NCBI RefSeq assembly: GCF_039555755.1
Contig: NZ_CP154631.1
Span: 1,426,001-1,490,000, forward strand
DNA length: 64,000 nucleotides
From: Pseudomonas sediminis
Lineage (GTDB): Bacteria; Pseudomonadota; Gammaproteobacteria; Pseudomonadales; Pseudomonadaceae
Reading direction: 5' to 3'
Part shown: piece after piece, positions 36,313 through 46,570 of the stretch
Layout of the letters: the number at the start of each line of letters is the position of its first letter
Numbering within the stretch: the first letter of the stretch is position 1
The notes under the pieces: model-generated
Seen by the model: the letters and a program-made list of their open reading frames with translations, nothing else
What the model was told of the DNA's origin: nothing
Databases searched by the model: none
Position numbers and translations under genes: made by a program

Positions 36313-37077
36313 TCAGCGATTGATTGTGTAACTGGCGCCGATTCCCATCGACTTGGTAAAAGGAATGAGCTGGTTCAGATAGACGTCCACGCCCTCGATT
36401 CGCTCGCCGACCGCCGACTTGGGCACGAAGACGATATCGCCGCGCTGCAGCCCGACTGTCTTGCGCCCGTGCTCTCCGGTGACGAGCAGTTGGCTGTAGT
36501 CGAGGAAATAGGCGTGATAGGCCCCCTCGGAATCCTCTCGCAGCAAGGCGACCTTGCGGCTGTCCGCCGTGGGAAGCACGCCACCGGCCCCGATGATGGC
36601 CTGCTGGATGTTGTTGGCCGCCGGAATCGGCACGGCAGAGGGATTGCGCACCGCACCACCGACGAAAACGGTATTGCCCGGCGCGTTGTTGATGTTCACC
36701 GTTACCTTGGGCTGGCGGTAGACCTCCTTAAGCCGCTCGGTGAGGGATTCGGCGATTTCGCCGGGCGTGCGACGCGCCGCCTGCACGTTGCCGATGAACG
36801 GGTAATAGATTGAACCGTCATTGAGTACGGTGAACAGCGTCAGCTCGTAGATGGTGCTGACATTGAAGGCAGATAACGTCGGCATCTCACCGGCATCGCG
36901 GACGATGCGTAACGTATCGCCCACCCGCACACGCTCTTGCGGTGGTGGCACCAGGGCAAGCTGATCGAGCGCCTGCTGCCCGGCCTCTATGGTGTCCGTA
37001 TCAGGCAGCATAACCCTCGCAGGTGTGGTGCATGCCCCCAGCATCACGACGGATAACAACAAGATCACATGTTTCAT
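36313..37077 (-). CDS. pslD: PslD-like polysaccharide export lipoprotein (Wza family)
   Basis: 254-aa outer-membrane lipoprotein with a type II signal peptide (lipobox LGAC, Cys at residue 16). A Poly_export domain (VGDTLRIVRDAG, near residue 50) and an SLBB-like part (VFVGGAVRNPSAVPI and GGVLPTADSRKVALLR) follow. It is shorter than typical Wza (about 380 aa), as PslD proteins are. It forms the export channel or periplasmic conduit for Psl, together with PslE. Confidence 0.92.
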   Translation of the reverse strand: MKHVILLLSVVMLGACTTPARVMLPDTDTIEAGQQALDQLALVPPPQERVRVGDTLRIVRDAGEMPTLSAFNVSTIYELTLFTVLNDGSIYYPFIGNVQAARRTPGEIAESLTERLKEVYRQPKVTVNINNAPGNTVFVGGAVRNPSAVPIPAANNIQQAIIGAGGVLPTADSRKVALLREDSEGAYHAYFLDYSQLLVTGEHGRKTVGLQRGDIVFVPKSAVGERIEGVDVYLNQLIPFTKSMGIGASYTINR

Positions 37078-37106
37078 TTATCGAACTTCCTGTAGCAAAG
37101 TAGGGG

Positions 37107-38018
37107 CTAACGCCAGTACCCGGAAAACATACTGACGCGACGCTTGAGGGTTGATGGCAAAGACATTTCCACCTGACCAAGACGGTAACCAGTCAGCTTC
37201 ATCGCACTGCGCAGAAAGACTTCAGGCAAACGGTAGAGACAGCCGGCCGCGCGCAGCGCTGCCATCTCGGCCTTCACATAACGCATGCCTTCGCCACCGG
37301 CCGAACCGAACGCCTGCCTGATCCAGCGCTCACGTCCGTAAAAAACACCGATATCGAAGTAACGACGAAACTCCTCGAGCACGCTGTAATCGTGCGAGTG
37401 ATACACCTCGGCGGTCGCTGCATAACGCACGGCATAACCGCCGAGCAGCATGCGGGCCGCAACGTAGGCGTCTTCGCTGCCGATCACGTCCTCGGGAAAG
37501 CCGCCCACGGCGACCAGCGCGTCACGCCGGTAGGCCGAAAACGAATCGGAGCTGAAACAGGTTTTGATCCCCAACTCAGGTGCATCACTCATGCGCTTGG
37601 TGCGGCTCTGCGGCGGATAGTTGAAACGACGCGACTGCGCGCCCAGCAGGCCTGCATCCGGGTGCGGCAGTTGTCGCCCATAGGCAACCCCGATATCGGC
37701 CTCGCCCTGCAGGTCGGCGATGATGTTGGCGAAGGTACCGGCGTCGGCCGGAATCGCGTCCTGGGTCAGGTAGATCAGCGCGTCCGCGTCGACCTGCTCG
37801 CTCGCCCAACGGCGGGTACCGCCATGATTGAACTGCGCCGGTTCGATCACCTCGACCTGCGCACCAGCAGCGCGAAAGCGCGCCACCGTATCGTCACGCG
37901 AGGCGCTGTCGACCACCAGGAACTCGTCCGGCTGCAACGTCTGCATGGCGAGCGCCGGCAGCAGGCGATCAAGATGAGCGCCAGCGTTGCGGGTCGGGAT
38001 GATCAGGGCCACACGCAT
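37107..38018 (-). CDS. pslC: PslC-like family 2 glycosyltransferase
   Basis: 303-aa GT-A glycosyltransferase. The start MRVALIIPTRNAGAHLDRLL is the typical nucleotide-binding beta strand, and the acidic motifs are VVDSAS near residue 37 and YLTQDAI, which provides the DxD-like acidic pair. GSEDAYVAARMLLGGY and YHSHDYSV are typical of rhamnosyltransferase-like family 2 enzymes. Its role in Psl repeat assembly follows from position. It overlaps the pslB stop by one base and ends 29 bp before pslD. Confidence 0.9.
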   Translation of the reverse strand: MRVALIIPTRNAGAHLDRLLPALAMQTLQPDEFLVVDSASRDDTVARFRAAGAQVEVIEPAQFNHGGTRRWASEQVDADALIYLTQDAIPADAGTFANIIADLQGEADIGVAYGRQLPHPDAGLLGAQSRRFNYPPQSRTKRMSDAPELGIKTCFSSDSFSAYRRDALVAVGGFPEDVIGSEDAYVAARMLLGGYAVRYAATAEVYHSHDYSVLEEFRRYFDIGVFYGRERWIRQAFGSAGGEGMRYVKAEMAALRAAGCLYRLPEVFLRSAMKLTGYRLGQVEMSLPSTLKRRVSMFSGYWR

Positions 38019-39472
38019 CAGCTGGTTTTCTCGCTCGCGGGTGCACGACCGTAGATATCGTTGAAGCGGACAATGTCGTCCTCGCCCAGATACTCGCCGC
38101 TCTGCACCTCGATCATCACCAGATCGATCACTCCCGGATTGACCAGGCGATGGCGGTGGCCGGCCGGGATGAAGGTCGACTCATTGGTATTCAGCAAAAA
38201 GTCGCGTTCACTGTTGACCACCCGTGCCATACCACTGACGACGATCCAGTGCTCACTGCGGTGATGATGCATCTGCAGTGACAATGACTCGCCAGGGCGC
38301 ACCATGATGCGCTTGATCTTGAAGCGCGCACCCTCCTCCAGCACGGTGTAGGTGCCCCACGGACGGGTCACGGTGCGATGCAGGCGATAGGCTTCGTGGC
38401 CTCGCTTCTTCAGTTCCTGGGCAACGTACTTGACGTCCTGTGTGCTGTTGGCATCGGCGATCAGCAGCGCATCGGGCGTGTCCACCACAACCAGGTCACG
38501 CACGCCCACGGCGCCAATCAGGCGCTTGGGCGAGTCGATATAGCAGCCCTGCACGTTGTGCAGCACCACCTCGCCATTGATCTGGTTGCCGTTGGCATCG
38601 GCGGCGGTGAGTTCGCGCAGCGCCTGCCACGAACCGATGTCGCTCCAACCCAGGTCACAGGGCACCACGGCCACCTTGGGCGAGCGCTCCATCAGGGCGT
38701 AGTCGATGGAAATGTCGGTCACTTCGGCGAAGCTCGCCGCGTCCAGCTCGCACTGCACGCCCTGCTTGCCTGCCGTGGGCACGCTCAGAGCCAGGCATTT
38801 CTCCACGCCTTCGACGACCTGCGGCGCATGCTCGCGCAGCTCGCGCAACAGTACGTCCACGCGGAAACAGAACATGCCAGCGTTCCACAGATGCCGGCCA
38901 CCGGCCAGGTAGGCCTCGGCCGTCGCCATATCGGGTTTCTCGACGAAACTGGCGACGCGGTAACCGCCCTCCAGGCTCTCGCCTTGCTGGATATAGCCAT
39001 AGCCGGTCTCGGCATGATCCGGCTGAATACCGAAAGTCACCAGCCAGCCGGCCTCGGCCAGTGCTCGCGCCTGTGCGATAGCGGCGACGAAAGCAGCCTG
39101 ATCGCGAATCAGATGATCGGCAGGCAACACCAGTAACTGGGCCTCCTCGCCGTAATGATGCGCGACGTGCAACGCTGCAGCCGCAATCGCCGGAGCGGTA
39201 TTGCGCCCCGTGGGTTCGAGGAGAAAGTCCAGCCCCACACGCCCCCGATTCTGCGCGCGATAGTCATCCAGCGTGCGAAACAAAAGATCCCGGTTGATCA
39301 CCGTCAGCAATCGGGCAACGTCATCCAGGCCGGCGACGCGCTCGAAGGTCTTCTGCAACAGGCTGCGGCCATCGGCCAGGCGCATGAACGGCTTGGGCAT
39401 GGCCTCGCGGGAAACCGGCCACAGGCGCGTGCCGGCACCACCGGCAATGATACAGGGGATCAGGACGCTCAT
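38018..39472 (-). CDS. pslB: PslB-like mannose-1-phosphate guanylyltransferase / mannose-6-phosphate isomerase
   Basis: 484-aa bifunctional type II enzyme that makes GDP-mannose, the mannose donor of Psl. The N-terminal nucleotidyltransferase domain has the signature IAGGAGTRLWPVSRE (residues 9-23) and FVEKPD; the C-terminal cupin carries GESLSLQMHHHRSEHW and NESTFIPAGHRHRL, which hold the metal-binding His residues of the isomerase. Its start overlaps the pslA stop region closely (1 bp between genes). A full-length, intact protein. Confidence 0.94.
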   Translation of the reverse strand: MSVLIPCIIAGGAGTRLWPVSREAMPKPFMRLADGRSLLQKTFERVAGLDDVARLLTVINRDLLFRTLDDYRAQNRGRVGLDFLLEPTGRNTAPAIAAAALHVAHHYGEEAQLLVLPADHLIRDQAAFVAAIAQARALAEAGWLVTFGIQPDHAETGYGYIQQGESLEGGYRVASFVEKPDMATAEAYLAGGRHLWNAGMFCFRVDVLLRELREHAPQVVEGVEKCLALSVPTAGKQGVQCELDAASFAEVTDISIDYALMERSPKVAVVPCDLGWSDIGSWQALRELTAADANGNQINGEVVLHNVQGCYIDSPKRLIGAVGVRDLVVVDTPDALLIADANSTQDVKYVAQELKKRGHEAYRLHRTVTRPWGTYTVLEEGARFKIKRIMVRPGESLSLQMHHHRSEHWIVVSGMARVVNSERDFLLNTNESTFIPAGHRHRLVNPGVIDLVMIEVQSGEYLGEDDIVRFNDIYGRAPASEKTS

Positions 39473-40906
39473 TCAGTAGGCCTCGCGGGTGAAGATGACC
39501 GCAGGCAAGGTGCGGAAGAGGATGTACAGGTCGAACCAGACCGACCAGTTCTCGATGTACTGCAGGTCAAACTCGACACGTTTCTCGATCTTTTCCAGCG
39601 TATCGGTTTCGCCGCGATAGCCATTGATCTGCGCCCAGCCGGTAATACCGGGCTTCACACGATGCCGGGCGGTGTATTCCTTCACCGCATCTTCAAAAAG
39701 GATGCCAGCCGCCTTGGTCGCCGTGGCATGCGGGCGCGGGCCAACCATGGACATGCTGCCGAGCAATACGTTGAACAGCTGCGGCAACTCATCCAGGCTG
39801 GTCTTGCGGATAACGCGCCCGACTCGAGTGATGCGGTCGTCATTGCGCGTGGCCTGCCGCTCTGCGTTGGCGTCGGCGCGGTCACAGTACATAGAACGAA
39901 ACTTGAACACTTCAATCAGCTTGTTGTTGTAGCCGTAACGTTTCTGGCGAAACAGCACAGGCCCAGGGGAGTCGAGCTTGATCGCCAGCGCGACCAGGAT
40001 CATCAGGGGTAGAGCGAAAGCCAGAGCCAGCAGCGCCAAAAGCAGGTCCTCACTGCGCTTGATCAAAGGCGACCATCCGTCGAGCGGCCTTTCCGAGACG
40101 TTGAACATCGGCAGCCCGGCCACCTCGGTGATGCGGTTGCGCGCATGCCGGAAAGCGAGCATGTCCGGCACCAGCAGAACGTTTACCGGAAGTTTGCGCA
40201 ATTCGCGCACGATCTGGCCGATGCGATTCTCGGCTGACCAAGGCAGTGCGACCAGCACTTGCGTCACTCGCTCATCCCGCACCAGGCGCTCCAAGGCATT
40301 GCTGTCGCCCAACAACGGTAGACCACCCAACGTATCGGGCAAGCGACCGATACGGTCATCTATAAAACCGATCAAACCAGAACGAATGTCGCTATGGCGC
40401 TGCATGAATTCCGATAGCCGCAGGCCATTCTCGGTCGCCCCGAGGATGACCGCGCTCTGCAGAAATTGTCCGGCACGCATCCAATACCGATAGAGAGCGA
40501 GCAACGCCAAACGCTCGGCGCCGAACGCGAAGAGGCTGGCCAGAAACCAGAGGCTGAGGAAATGCCATTCCATGAAGCTGAACATTGCCAGCGCCTGATG
40601 CATGAAGAGCAACAGACAGAACGCCGCAGACCAGGCAAAGAACATCATGCGAAAGCGCAACAGGCTACTGAATATCTCCTCGGAGTAAACGCCCAGGGCT
40701 TGAAACATCATTACCGTAAGAACGCCAAAGAAGAGCAGTACCGTGGCGTAGCTTTGTGTCAGCACGGGCTCGTCCGATAGCCATACCAGAAGCGCAAACC
40801 CAGGCAAAATGGCGGTAATGCCATGAACCAGGCGAATGGCCGCCAAGAAATATTCGATGAACCCAGGACGCGCCAGCAAGGAACCACCGGCTGATTGCAG
40901 AAGCAT
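39473..40906 (-). CDS. pslA: PslA-like undecaprenyl-phosphate sugar phosphotransferase
   Basis: 477-aa membrane protein that starts Psl synthesis by placing the first sugar phosphate on undecaprenyl phosphate. Four to five N-terminal hydrophobic segments (about 20-130), a CoA-binding-like middle domain ([13 protein letters not shown]), then a fifth membrane segment, and the C-terminal bacterial sugar transferase domain with [23 protein letters not shown] and SMVGPRPHA, which are the catalytic motifs of this family. It is the first gene of the psl operon, with a predicted promoter about 75-100 bp upstream. Confidence 0.94.
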   Translation of the reverse strand: MLLQSAGGSLLARPGFIEYFLAAIRLVHGITAILPGFALLVWLSDEPVLTQSYATVLLFFGVLTVMMFQALGVYSEEIFSSLLRFRMMFFAWSAAFCLLLFMHQALAMFSFMEWHFLSLWFLASLFAFGAERLALLALYRYWMRAGQFLQSAVILGATENGLRLSEFMQRHSDIRSGLIGFIDDRIGRLPDTLGGLPLLGDSNALERLVRDERVTQVLVALPWSAENRIGQIVRELRKLPVNVLLVPDMLAFRHARNRITEVAGLPMFNVSERPLDGWSPLIKRSEDLLLALLALAFALPLMILVALAIKLDSPGPVLFRQKRYGYNNKLIEVFKFRSMYCDRADANAERQATRNDDRITRVGRVIRKTSLDELPQLFNVLLGSMSMVGPRPHATATKAAGILFEDAVKEYTARHRVKPGITGWAQINGYRGETDTLEKIEKRVEFDLQYIENWSVWFDLYILFRTLPAVIFTREAY

Positions 40907-41314
40907 GAAAAGTCACTCCCCACCTTAATTTTCGCTCATGAACATCCGGTGTCGTCAAAAAACAGGCAGAAAATGCAAAAAATAAAAATTTCCGACAAAA
41001 TATCGTCAAATTGTTTTATGCCGTGACTTAACCACTTTTATGATGGCATTTCAATATACGCACTGATGAATAACACAGTTAATTTCTGGCGCCAGAAAGC
41101 CAGCAAAAAAGCAGCTTTGTTGAAGAACGCCATGTGCTCGTACTACCGCCAAAAAGACTCGCGCAACCGAAACGGGTTGATGTACAAAATGCGCCATCAA
41201 CCATTCAGGCTTATGGCTATTGAGCCTCTACGTGGCCTGCTGCGCCACGGCTTCCGCGACTTTCAATTGATCCAGGGCCTCGCCTGCCGTCACTCATTGC
41301 CAAGGACACAGTAA
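40907..41314. other. Divergent control region between the psl and rml operons
   Basis: A 408-bp AT-rich stretch, clearly lower in GC than the flanking operons. A candidate sigma-70 promoter for pslA is listed separately. GTGGGGAGTGAC (minus strand) just before the pslA ATG serves as ribosome site. AAGGA (41302-41306) serves rmlB. An 82-codon open frame on plus (ending at 41314) has no protein-like features and is not called. Confidence 0.6.
40981..41009 (-). promoter_or_regulatory. Candidate sigma-70 promoter of the psl operon
   Basis: On the minus strand TTGACG (41004-41009) stands 17 bp from TTTATT (40981-40986), matching 5 of 6 and 4 of 6 consensus bases with optimal spacing. It lies about 75 bp upstream of pslA, leaving an AT-rich leader of that length. 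The prediction is from sequence only. Confidence 0.4.
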
Positions 41315-42376
41315 ATGCGCATTCTTGTTACCGGCGGCGCCGGCTTCATCGGTTCGGCTCTGATTCGTCATCTGATTCAGAACACCGAACATGAGGTACT
41401 CAACCTCGACAAACTGACCTACGCCGGCAACCTGGAGTCGCTCACCCCCGTTGATGACAACCCGCGCTACCGCTTCGTCCAGGGCGACATTGGCGACAGC
41501 GAATGCGTTGCGGCGATACTGGCCGAGTTCCAGCCGGACGCCATCATGCACCTGGCCGCCGAGTCCCACGTCGACCGCTCCATCGATGGCCCGGCCGCGT
41601 TCATCCAGACCAATATCGTCGGCACCTATGGCCTGCTAGAAAGCACCCGCGCCTACTGGCTTGGCCTGAGCGCTGAGCGCAAGGCGGCCTTTCGCTTTCA
41701 TCACATTTCCACCGACGAGGTGTATGGCGACCTGCATGGCGTCGACGATCTCTTCACCGAAACTACCCCCTACGCGCCCAGCTCGCCTTATTCGGCGAGC
41801 AAGGCGGCGTCCGACCATCTGGTGCGCGCCTGGCAACGCACCTATGGCCTGCCGGTGCTGATCACCAACTGCTCGAACAACTACGGCCCCTACCATTTCC
41901 CCGAGAAGCTGATTCCACTGATGATCCTTAACGCCCTGGCGGGCAAACCGCTGCCGGTGTACGGCAACGGTCAGCAGGTACGCGACTGGCTGTACGTGGA
42001 AGACCACGCGCGCGCCCTGCTCAAGGTGGTCAGCGAAGGACAGGTCGGCGAGACCTACAACATCGGCGGCCATAATGAGCAGAAGAATCTCGACGTGGTG
42101 CTCGCCATCTGCGCATTGCTGGAGGAGCTGGCACCACAGAAACCCACCGGTATCGCGCGCTATGAAGACCTGATCACCTATGTGCAGGATCGCCCGGGCC
42201 ACGATCTGCGCTACGCCATCGACGCCGGAAAGATCGAGCGCGAGCTGGGCTGGGTACCGCAGGAAACCTTCGAAACCGGCCTGCGCAAGACGGTGCAGTG
42301 GTACCTGGACAATCTCGACTGGTGCCGCCGCGTGCAGGATGGCAGCTATCAGGGCCAGCGACTCGGCGCACTCTAA
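41315..42376 (+). CDS. rmlB: dTDP-glucose 4,6-dehydratase RmlB
   Basis: 353-aa short-chain dehydrogenase-type enzyme; second step of dTDP-L-rhamnose synthesis, NAD-dependent. The Rossmann loop is [11 protein letters not shown] (residues 6-16), the catalytic Thr-Asp-Glu is in [11 protein letters not shown] and the Tyr-x3-Lys in [31 protein letters not shown] segments are also there ([17 protein letters not shown]). Full family length. ATG has AAGGA 9 bp upstream. It opens the rmlBACD operon. Confidence 0.96.
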   Translation: MRILVTGGAGFIGSALIRHLIQNTEHEVLNLDKLTYAGNLESLTPVDDNPRYRFVQGDIGDSECVAAILAEFQPDAIMHLAAESHVDRSIDGPAAFIQTNIVGTYGLLESTRAYWLGLSAERKAAFRFHHISTDEVYGDLHGVDDLFTETTPYAPSSPYSASKAASDHLVRAWQRTYGLPVLITNCSNNYGPYHFPEKLIPLMILNALAGKPLPVYGNGQQVRDWLYVEDHARALLKVVSEGQVGETYNIGGHNEQKNLDVVLAICALLEELAPQKPTGIARYEDLITYVQDRPGHDLRYAIDAGKIERELGWVPQETFETGLRKTVQWYLDNLDWCRRVQDGSYQGQRLGAL

Positions 42377-42388
42377 GGAGCAGGAACA

Positions 42389-43261
42389 ATGAAAGGCATC
42401 ATCCTCGCCGGCGGTTCTGGCACTCGCTTGCACCCCATCACCCTCGGTGTGTCCAAGCAGCTGCTGCCGATCTATGACAAGCCGATGATCTACTACCCGT
42501 TGTCGGTGCTGATGCTGGCCGGCATTCGCGAGATTCTGATCATCTCCACCCCCGAGGATTTGCCCAACTTCCAGAAGATGCTGGGCGACGGCAGCCAGTT
42601 TGGCATCGAACTGCAATATGCCGAGCAACCCTCTCCTGATGGTCTGGCCCAGGCCTTCCTGATCGGCGAGTCGTTCATTGGCGACGACTCGGTGTGCCTG
42701 ATCCTCGGCGACAACATTTTCCACGGTCAGCATTTCACCGAGAAACTGCTGCGCGCAGCCACCCACAATAGCGGTGCCACAGTCTTCGGCTACTGGGTCA
42801 GCGACCCGGAGCGTTTCGGCGTGGTCGAGTTCGACGCCGCCGGCAATGCGCTGTCGATTGAGGAAAAGCCGGCAAAACCCAAGTCCAGCTTCGCCGTGAC
42901 CGGCCTGTATTTCTACGACAACGACGTGGTGCAGATCGCAAAGGCGGTGAAACCCTCGCCACGCGGTGAGCTGGAAATCACTGACGTCAACAACGCCTAT
43001 CTGGCCCGCGGCGACCTGCGCGTGGAGCGTTTCGGCCGTGGCTTCGCCTGGCTCGACACCGGCACCCACGACAGCCTGCTCGATGCCTCGCACTACGTGC
43101 AGACAGTGGAAAAGCGCCAGGGCCTGAAGGTCGCCTGCCTCGAAGAGATCGCCTATCAGCAGGGCTGGATCGACCGCGACCAACTGCTCGCGTGCGCCAA
43201 GGCGCTGGGCAAGACCGGCTACGGCCAGTACCTGTACAAACTGGCGGAGGAGTCGCTGTGA
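42389..43261 (+). CDS. rmlA: Glucose-1-phosphate thymidylyltransferase RmlA
   Basis: 290-aa nucleotidyltransferase; first step of dTDP-L-rhamnose synthesis, from glucose-1-phosphate and dTTP. The signature is [13 protein letters not shown] (residues 6-18), followed by [32 protein letters not shown] and [15 protein letters not shown]. It follows rmlB by 12 bp with AAGGAGCAGG as ribosome site. The stop TGA overlaps the GTG start of rmlC. The enzyme is typically feedback-inhibited by dTDP-rhamnose. Confidence 0.96.
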   Translation: MKGIILAGGSGTRLHPITLGVSKQLLPIYDKPMIYYPLSVLMLAGIREILIISTPEDLPNFQKMLGDGSQFGIELQYAEQPSPDGLAQAFLIGESFIGDDSVCLILGDNIFHGQHFTEKLLRAATHNSGATVFGYWVSDPERFGVVEFDAAGNALSIEEKPAKPKSSFAVTGLYFYDNDVVQIAKAVKPSPRGELEITDVNNAYLARGDLRVERFGRGFAWLDTGTHDSLLDASHYVQTVEKRQGLKVACLEEIAYQQGWIDRDQLLACAKALGKTGYGQYLYKLAEESL

Positions 43262-43806
43262 AAGTGATCGCAACCGCACTGCCGGAAGTGCTGATTCTCG
43301 AACCCCAGGTATTCGGTGACGAGCGTGGCTTCTTCTACGAGAGCTTCAACGCACGGCGCTTTGCCGAAGCCACCGGGGTAACCCGCGAATTCGTCCAGGA
43401 CAACCATTCGCGCTCCGCCCGCGGCGTGCTGCGCGGCCTGCACTATCAACTGCAGCAGGCCCAGGGCAAGCTGGTGCGTGTCAGTGCCGGCGAGGTCTAT
43501 GACGTCGCGGTCGACGTACGCCGCAGCTCGGCGAATTTCGGCAAGTGGGTCGGCGTGCATCTGTCCGCCGAGAACAAGCGCCAGCTGTGGGTGCCGGAAG
43601 GCTTCGCGCATGGCTTCCTAGTGCTCAGCGAATACGCCGAGTTCCTCTACAAGACCACCGACTACTATGCCCCGGCCCACGAGCGCTGCATCCGCTGGGA
43701 TGATCCACAACTGGCCATCGACTGGCCGCTCGACGGTCTGACGCTGCAACTCTCGGCCAAGGACCAGCAGGGTATGAGCCTGACCGAAGCCGAGACCTTC
43801 GCATGA
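43258..43806 (+). CDS. rmlC: dTDP-4-dehydrorhamnose 3,5-epimerase RmlC, GTG start
   Basis: 182-aa cupin-fold epimerase; third step of the pathway. [34 protein letters not shown] (catalytic His), [12 protein letters not shown] and [15 protein letters not shown] are the diagnostic segments. I choose the GTG at 43258 because it overlaps the rmlA stop (GTGA), has GGAGGAG 9 bp upstream and gives the normal family length and N-terminus. The upstream open frame is not protein of this family. Overlaps rmlD by 4 bp. Confidence 0.95.
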   Translation: MKVIATALPEVLILEPQVFGDERGFFYESFNARRFAEATGVTREFVQDNHSRSARGVLRGLHYQLQQAQGKLVRVSAGEVYDVAVDVRRSSANFGKWVGVHLSAENKRQLWVPEGFAHGFLVLSEYAEFLYKTTDYYAPAHERCIRWDDPQLAIDWPLDGLTLQLSAKDQQGMSLTEAETFA

Positions 43807-44666
43807 AGATTCTTATCAGCGGCCACACCGGCCAGGTCGCCCGTGAACTGCAACTGGCCTTGCGCGAGCACGAACTGATCAGCCTCGGCCGGCAGGCATT
43901 CGACCTGTCGCGCCCGGACAACCTGCGCGAAACCATGCTGCGCGAGCGTCCCGCGCTGGTGATCAATGCCGCCGCGTACACCGCCGTCGACCAGGCCGAA
44001 CAGGAGCGCGAGCTGGCCTTCGCCATCAATGCCGAGGCGCCACGTGCCATCGCCGATGCCTGCTTCGAACTGGACATTCCGCTGATTCACTACTCCACCG
44101 ACTACGTCTTCGATGGCAGCAAGGCCAGGCCTTACCGTGAAGCCGATACGCCACATCCGTTGGGCGTCTATGGCGCCAGCAAGGCGGCCGGTGAACAGGC
44201 GCTGCGCATCAGCGGCTGCGATCACCTGATCCTGCGCACCAGCTGGGTCTACTCACAGCACGGGCGTAACTTCTTGCTGACCATGCAGCGCCTGCTGCAG
44301 GAGCGCGACGAGCTCAGCGTGGTCGACGACCAGATCGGCGCACCGACCTGGGCTGGCAGTATCGCCAGCGCTACCGCAGAGCTGATCGACAAGTGGCAGC
44401 AGGGGCGTCATCACTGGGGCACCTACCACCTGACCTGCCAAGGCGAGACCAGCTGGTTCGGCTTCGCCAGTGCCATCGCCGAGCGCCTGCGTGCAGCCGG
44501 CAAGCCCTGCGCCAGGCTGCGTCCTATCCCCAGCGGCGAGTACCCGACGCCGGCGCAGCGCCCACTCAACTCACGCCTGGATGGCAACCGCCTGGAGCAG
44601 GATTGGCAGGTTCGCCTACCGGACTGGCACACCGCCCTGGACGCCTGCCTGCAACGCATGAACTGA
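43803..44666 (+). CDS. rmlD: dTDP-4-dehydrorhamnose reductase RmlD
   Basis: 287-aa SDR-type NADPH-dependent reductase; last step giving dTDP-L-rhamnose. The Rossmann loop is ISGHTGQVARELQL (residues 5-18), the catalytic YxxxK lies in GVYGASKAAGEQAL, and NAAAYTAVDQAEQER and STDYVFDGSKARPYRE are typical. The overlap with rmlC is ATGA. In P. aeruginosa the order is rmlBDAC as I recall; here it is rmlBACD. A 9-bp stem hairpin follows the gene. Confidence 0.96.
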   Translation: MKILISGHTGQVARELQLALREHELISLGRQAFDLSRPDNLRETMLRERPALVINAAAYTAVDQAEQERELAFAINAEAPRAIADACFELDIPLIHYSTDYVFDGSKARPYREADTPHPLGVYGASKAAGEQALRISGCDHLILRTSWVYSQHGRNFLLTMQRLLQERDELSVVDDQIGAPTWAGSIASATAELIDKWQQGRHHWGTYHLTCQGETSWFGFASAIAERLRAAGKPCARLRPIPSGEYPTPAQRPLNSRLDGNRLEQDWQVRLPDWHTALDACLQRMN

Positions 44667-44682
44667 GCCCCTGCGTTTCATC

Positions 44683-44713
44683 CGCGCGGCCAGTGCCCAT
44701 CACCGGCCGCGCG
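44683..44713 (+). repeat. GC-rich hairpin after rmlD
   Basis: CGCGCGGCC and GGCCGCGCG form a 9-bp stem around a 13-nt loop, 17 bp after the rmlD stop. There is no T-run, so a true intrinsic terminator is doubtful, but it may stabilise the rml mRNA 3' end or weaken read-through into dctB. Confidence 0.45.
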
Positions 44714-44755
44714 CTTAACGTGCATAATGCGCCGATCATTTCTGCACGGTTTGCC

Positions 44756-46570
44756 ATGAGCACGAACACTGCCACTCCCCGTCGCCTGCGCTGGCGCAGC
44801 CTCGTGCTGTTGGCGCTGCTGCTTGCGCCACTGCTGTGGCCGGTCCACTTCCTGGCCGAGCGCTACTACCGCGAAGTGCTGATCGAACAAAATCGGCAAA
44901 CCCTCGATCTGTATGTGGCCAACCTGCTCGGCACGCTGCGCCGCTACGAAGTGCTGCCGCAGATTCTCGGCGATCTGCCAGGCCTGCGCGCCGCCCTGCA
45001 TGCCCCTGAAGACCCCGGCGCGCTGGACAACGCCAACCGCTTGCTGGCCCGCGTGAAGAGCCAGACCGGCGCCGACGTGATCTACCTGATGAACCCGCGC
45101 GGCGTCACCCTGGCCGCCTCCAACTGGGACAAACCCGACAGCTTCGTCGCCGGCAACTTCGCCTTCCGTCCGTATTTCCGCGAAGCATTGGCCGGGCGCC
45201 TGGGGCGCTTCTTCGGCCTGGGTACAACGTCTGGAAAGCGCGGTTACTACTTCGCCTACCCGGTGCGCGAGGACGAGCACAACATCGGCGCACTGGTGGT
45301 CAAGGTCGACCTCGACCACACCGAGACCCTCTGGGGTAACACGCCGGAACAGTTGCTGGTGACCGACACCAACGGCGTGGTCATTCTTACCTCGCGCCCG
45401 GATTGGCGCTTCCACTCCAGCCGTCCGCTGGACCGCGTCGAGCAGTCGGCCATCGCCGCCAACCAACCCTACCCGACCCAGGCACCGCCCGCACTCGACC
45501 TTGATCCCAATGCCTGGTTGACGCAAAGCCGAGCCCTGGAAGAAACCGGCTGGACGGTAAGTATTCTCGCCCCACGCATCCTGCTCGATCGCCCCGTGCG
45601 CAGCGCCGTGGCCGTAGGAGCGGCTGCCCTGCTGGCCCTGCTGCTGCTGCTCGGCCTGATGATCCTGCGCCGCCGTCACTACCTCGAACGCATCGCCCTC
45701 GACGCTCGCGCCAAGGCCGAACTGGAGCAGCGCGTCGCAGAACGAACGCATGATCTGGAACTGCTCAACAGCCGCCTCAAGCAGGAAGTGCTCGAGCGTG
45801 AACAGGCTCAGCAGGAGCTGGTGCGCGCTCAGGACGAGCTGGTCCAGGCCGGTAAACTGTCGGCGCTCGGCACCATGAGCGCCAGCATCAGTCACGAACT
45901 CAACCAGCCGCTCGGGGCGATCCGCAGCTACGCGGAGAACGCCAGCACCCTGCTTGACCATCAGCGTAGCGACGATGCTCGCGCCAACCTCAAGCTGATC
46001 AGCGAGCTGACCGAGCGCATGGCTTCGATCATCACCCATTTGCGCTCCTTTGCCCGCCGCGACCGCCACGCGCCGGAGCGGGTTGCCCTGCAACCAGCGC
46101 TGGACGATGCCCTGGCGCTACTGGCCAAACGCCGCCGGGCGATGGATGTAGAGCTGATCCGCGACCTGCCGGACGCCACGCTCTGGGTCCAGGCCGGCGA
46201 GACGCGCCTGCGCCAGGTGCTCGGTAATCTGCTCGGCAATGCGCTCGATGCGCTGATCGATAAAGCCCCTCCTAGGCGCATCTGGATCAGCATCGAGCCT
46301 CAAGCCGAGCACCTCCACCTGCTGCTGCGTGACAATGGCCCAGGCTTCTCGCCCGAATCACTGGCGCGCGCGCGCGAGCCCTTCTTCACCACCAAGACCA
46401 GCGCCCAGGGCCTGGGGCTGGGCCTGGCCATCTGCGATAGTCTGGTGCGTGCGCTGGACGGCGAACTGCTGCTGGCCAATCATCCGGCCGGCGGTGCACT
46501 GATCACCCTGCGCCTGCGCCTGGCCAGCCCCGGCGTCAACCTGCAACCTTCAGAGGACCCCTCGCCATGA
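44756..46570 (+). CDS. dctB: C4-dicarboxylate sensor histidine kinase DctB
   Basis: 604-aa membrane sensor. Two membrane segments (about 15-33 and 283-303) flank a periplasmic PAS/Cache-type domain that senses succinate, fumarate or malate. A coiled-coil linker leads to HisKA with H380 in SISHELNQP, then the HATPase with GNLLGNALDALI (N box), DNGPGF (G1) and TSAQGLGLGLAI (G2). I take the ATG at 44756; the open frame upstream runs over rmlD and is not part of it. It overlaps dctD by 4 bp and phosphorylates DctD. Confidence 0.94.
   Translation: MSTNTATPRRLRWRSLVLLALLLAPLLWPVHFLAERYYREVLIEQNRQTLDLYVANLLGTLRRYEVLPQILGDLPGLRAALHAPEDPGALDNANRLLARVKSQTGADVIYLMNPRGVTLAASNWDKPDSFVAGNFAFRPYFREALAGRLGRFFGLGTTSGKRGYYFAYPVREDEHNIGALVVKVDLDHTETLWGNTPEQLLVTDTNGVVILTSRPDWRFHSSRPLDRVEQSAIAANQPYPTQAPPALDLDPNAWLTQSRALEETGWTVSILAPRILLDRPVRSAVAVGAAALLALLLLLGLMILRRRHYLERIALDARAKAELEQRVAERTHDLELLNSRLKQEVLEREQAQQELVRAQDELVQAGKLSALGTMSASISHELNQPLGAIRSYAENASTLLDHQRSDDARANLKLISELTERMASIITHLRSFARRDRHAPERVALQPALDDALALLAKRRRAMDVELIRDLPDATLWVQAGETRLRQVLGNLLGNALDALIDKAPPRRIWISIEPQAEHLHLLLRDNGPGFSPESLARAREPFFTTKTSAQGLGLGLAICDSLVRALDGELLLANHPAGGALITLRLRLASPGVNLQPSEDPSP

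Noticed and set aside
41066..41314. 82-codon open frame upstream of rmlB ending just before its ATG
   Set aside because: Residue composition and codon use are not protein-like, no ribosome site is present, and the region is AT-rich control DNA.
44393..44755. N-terminal extension of the dctB frame upstream of 44756
   Set aside because: It runs antisense-free over rmlD codons in another frame and is not like DctB; the ATG at 44756 gives the family's membrane start.
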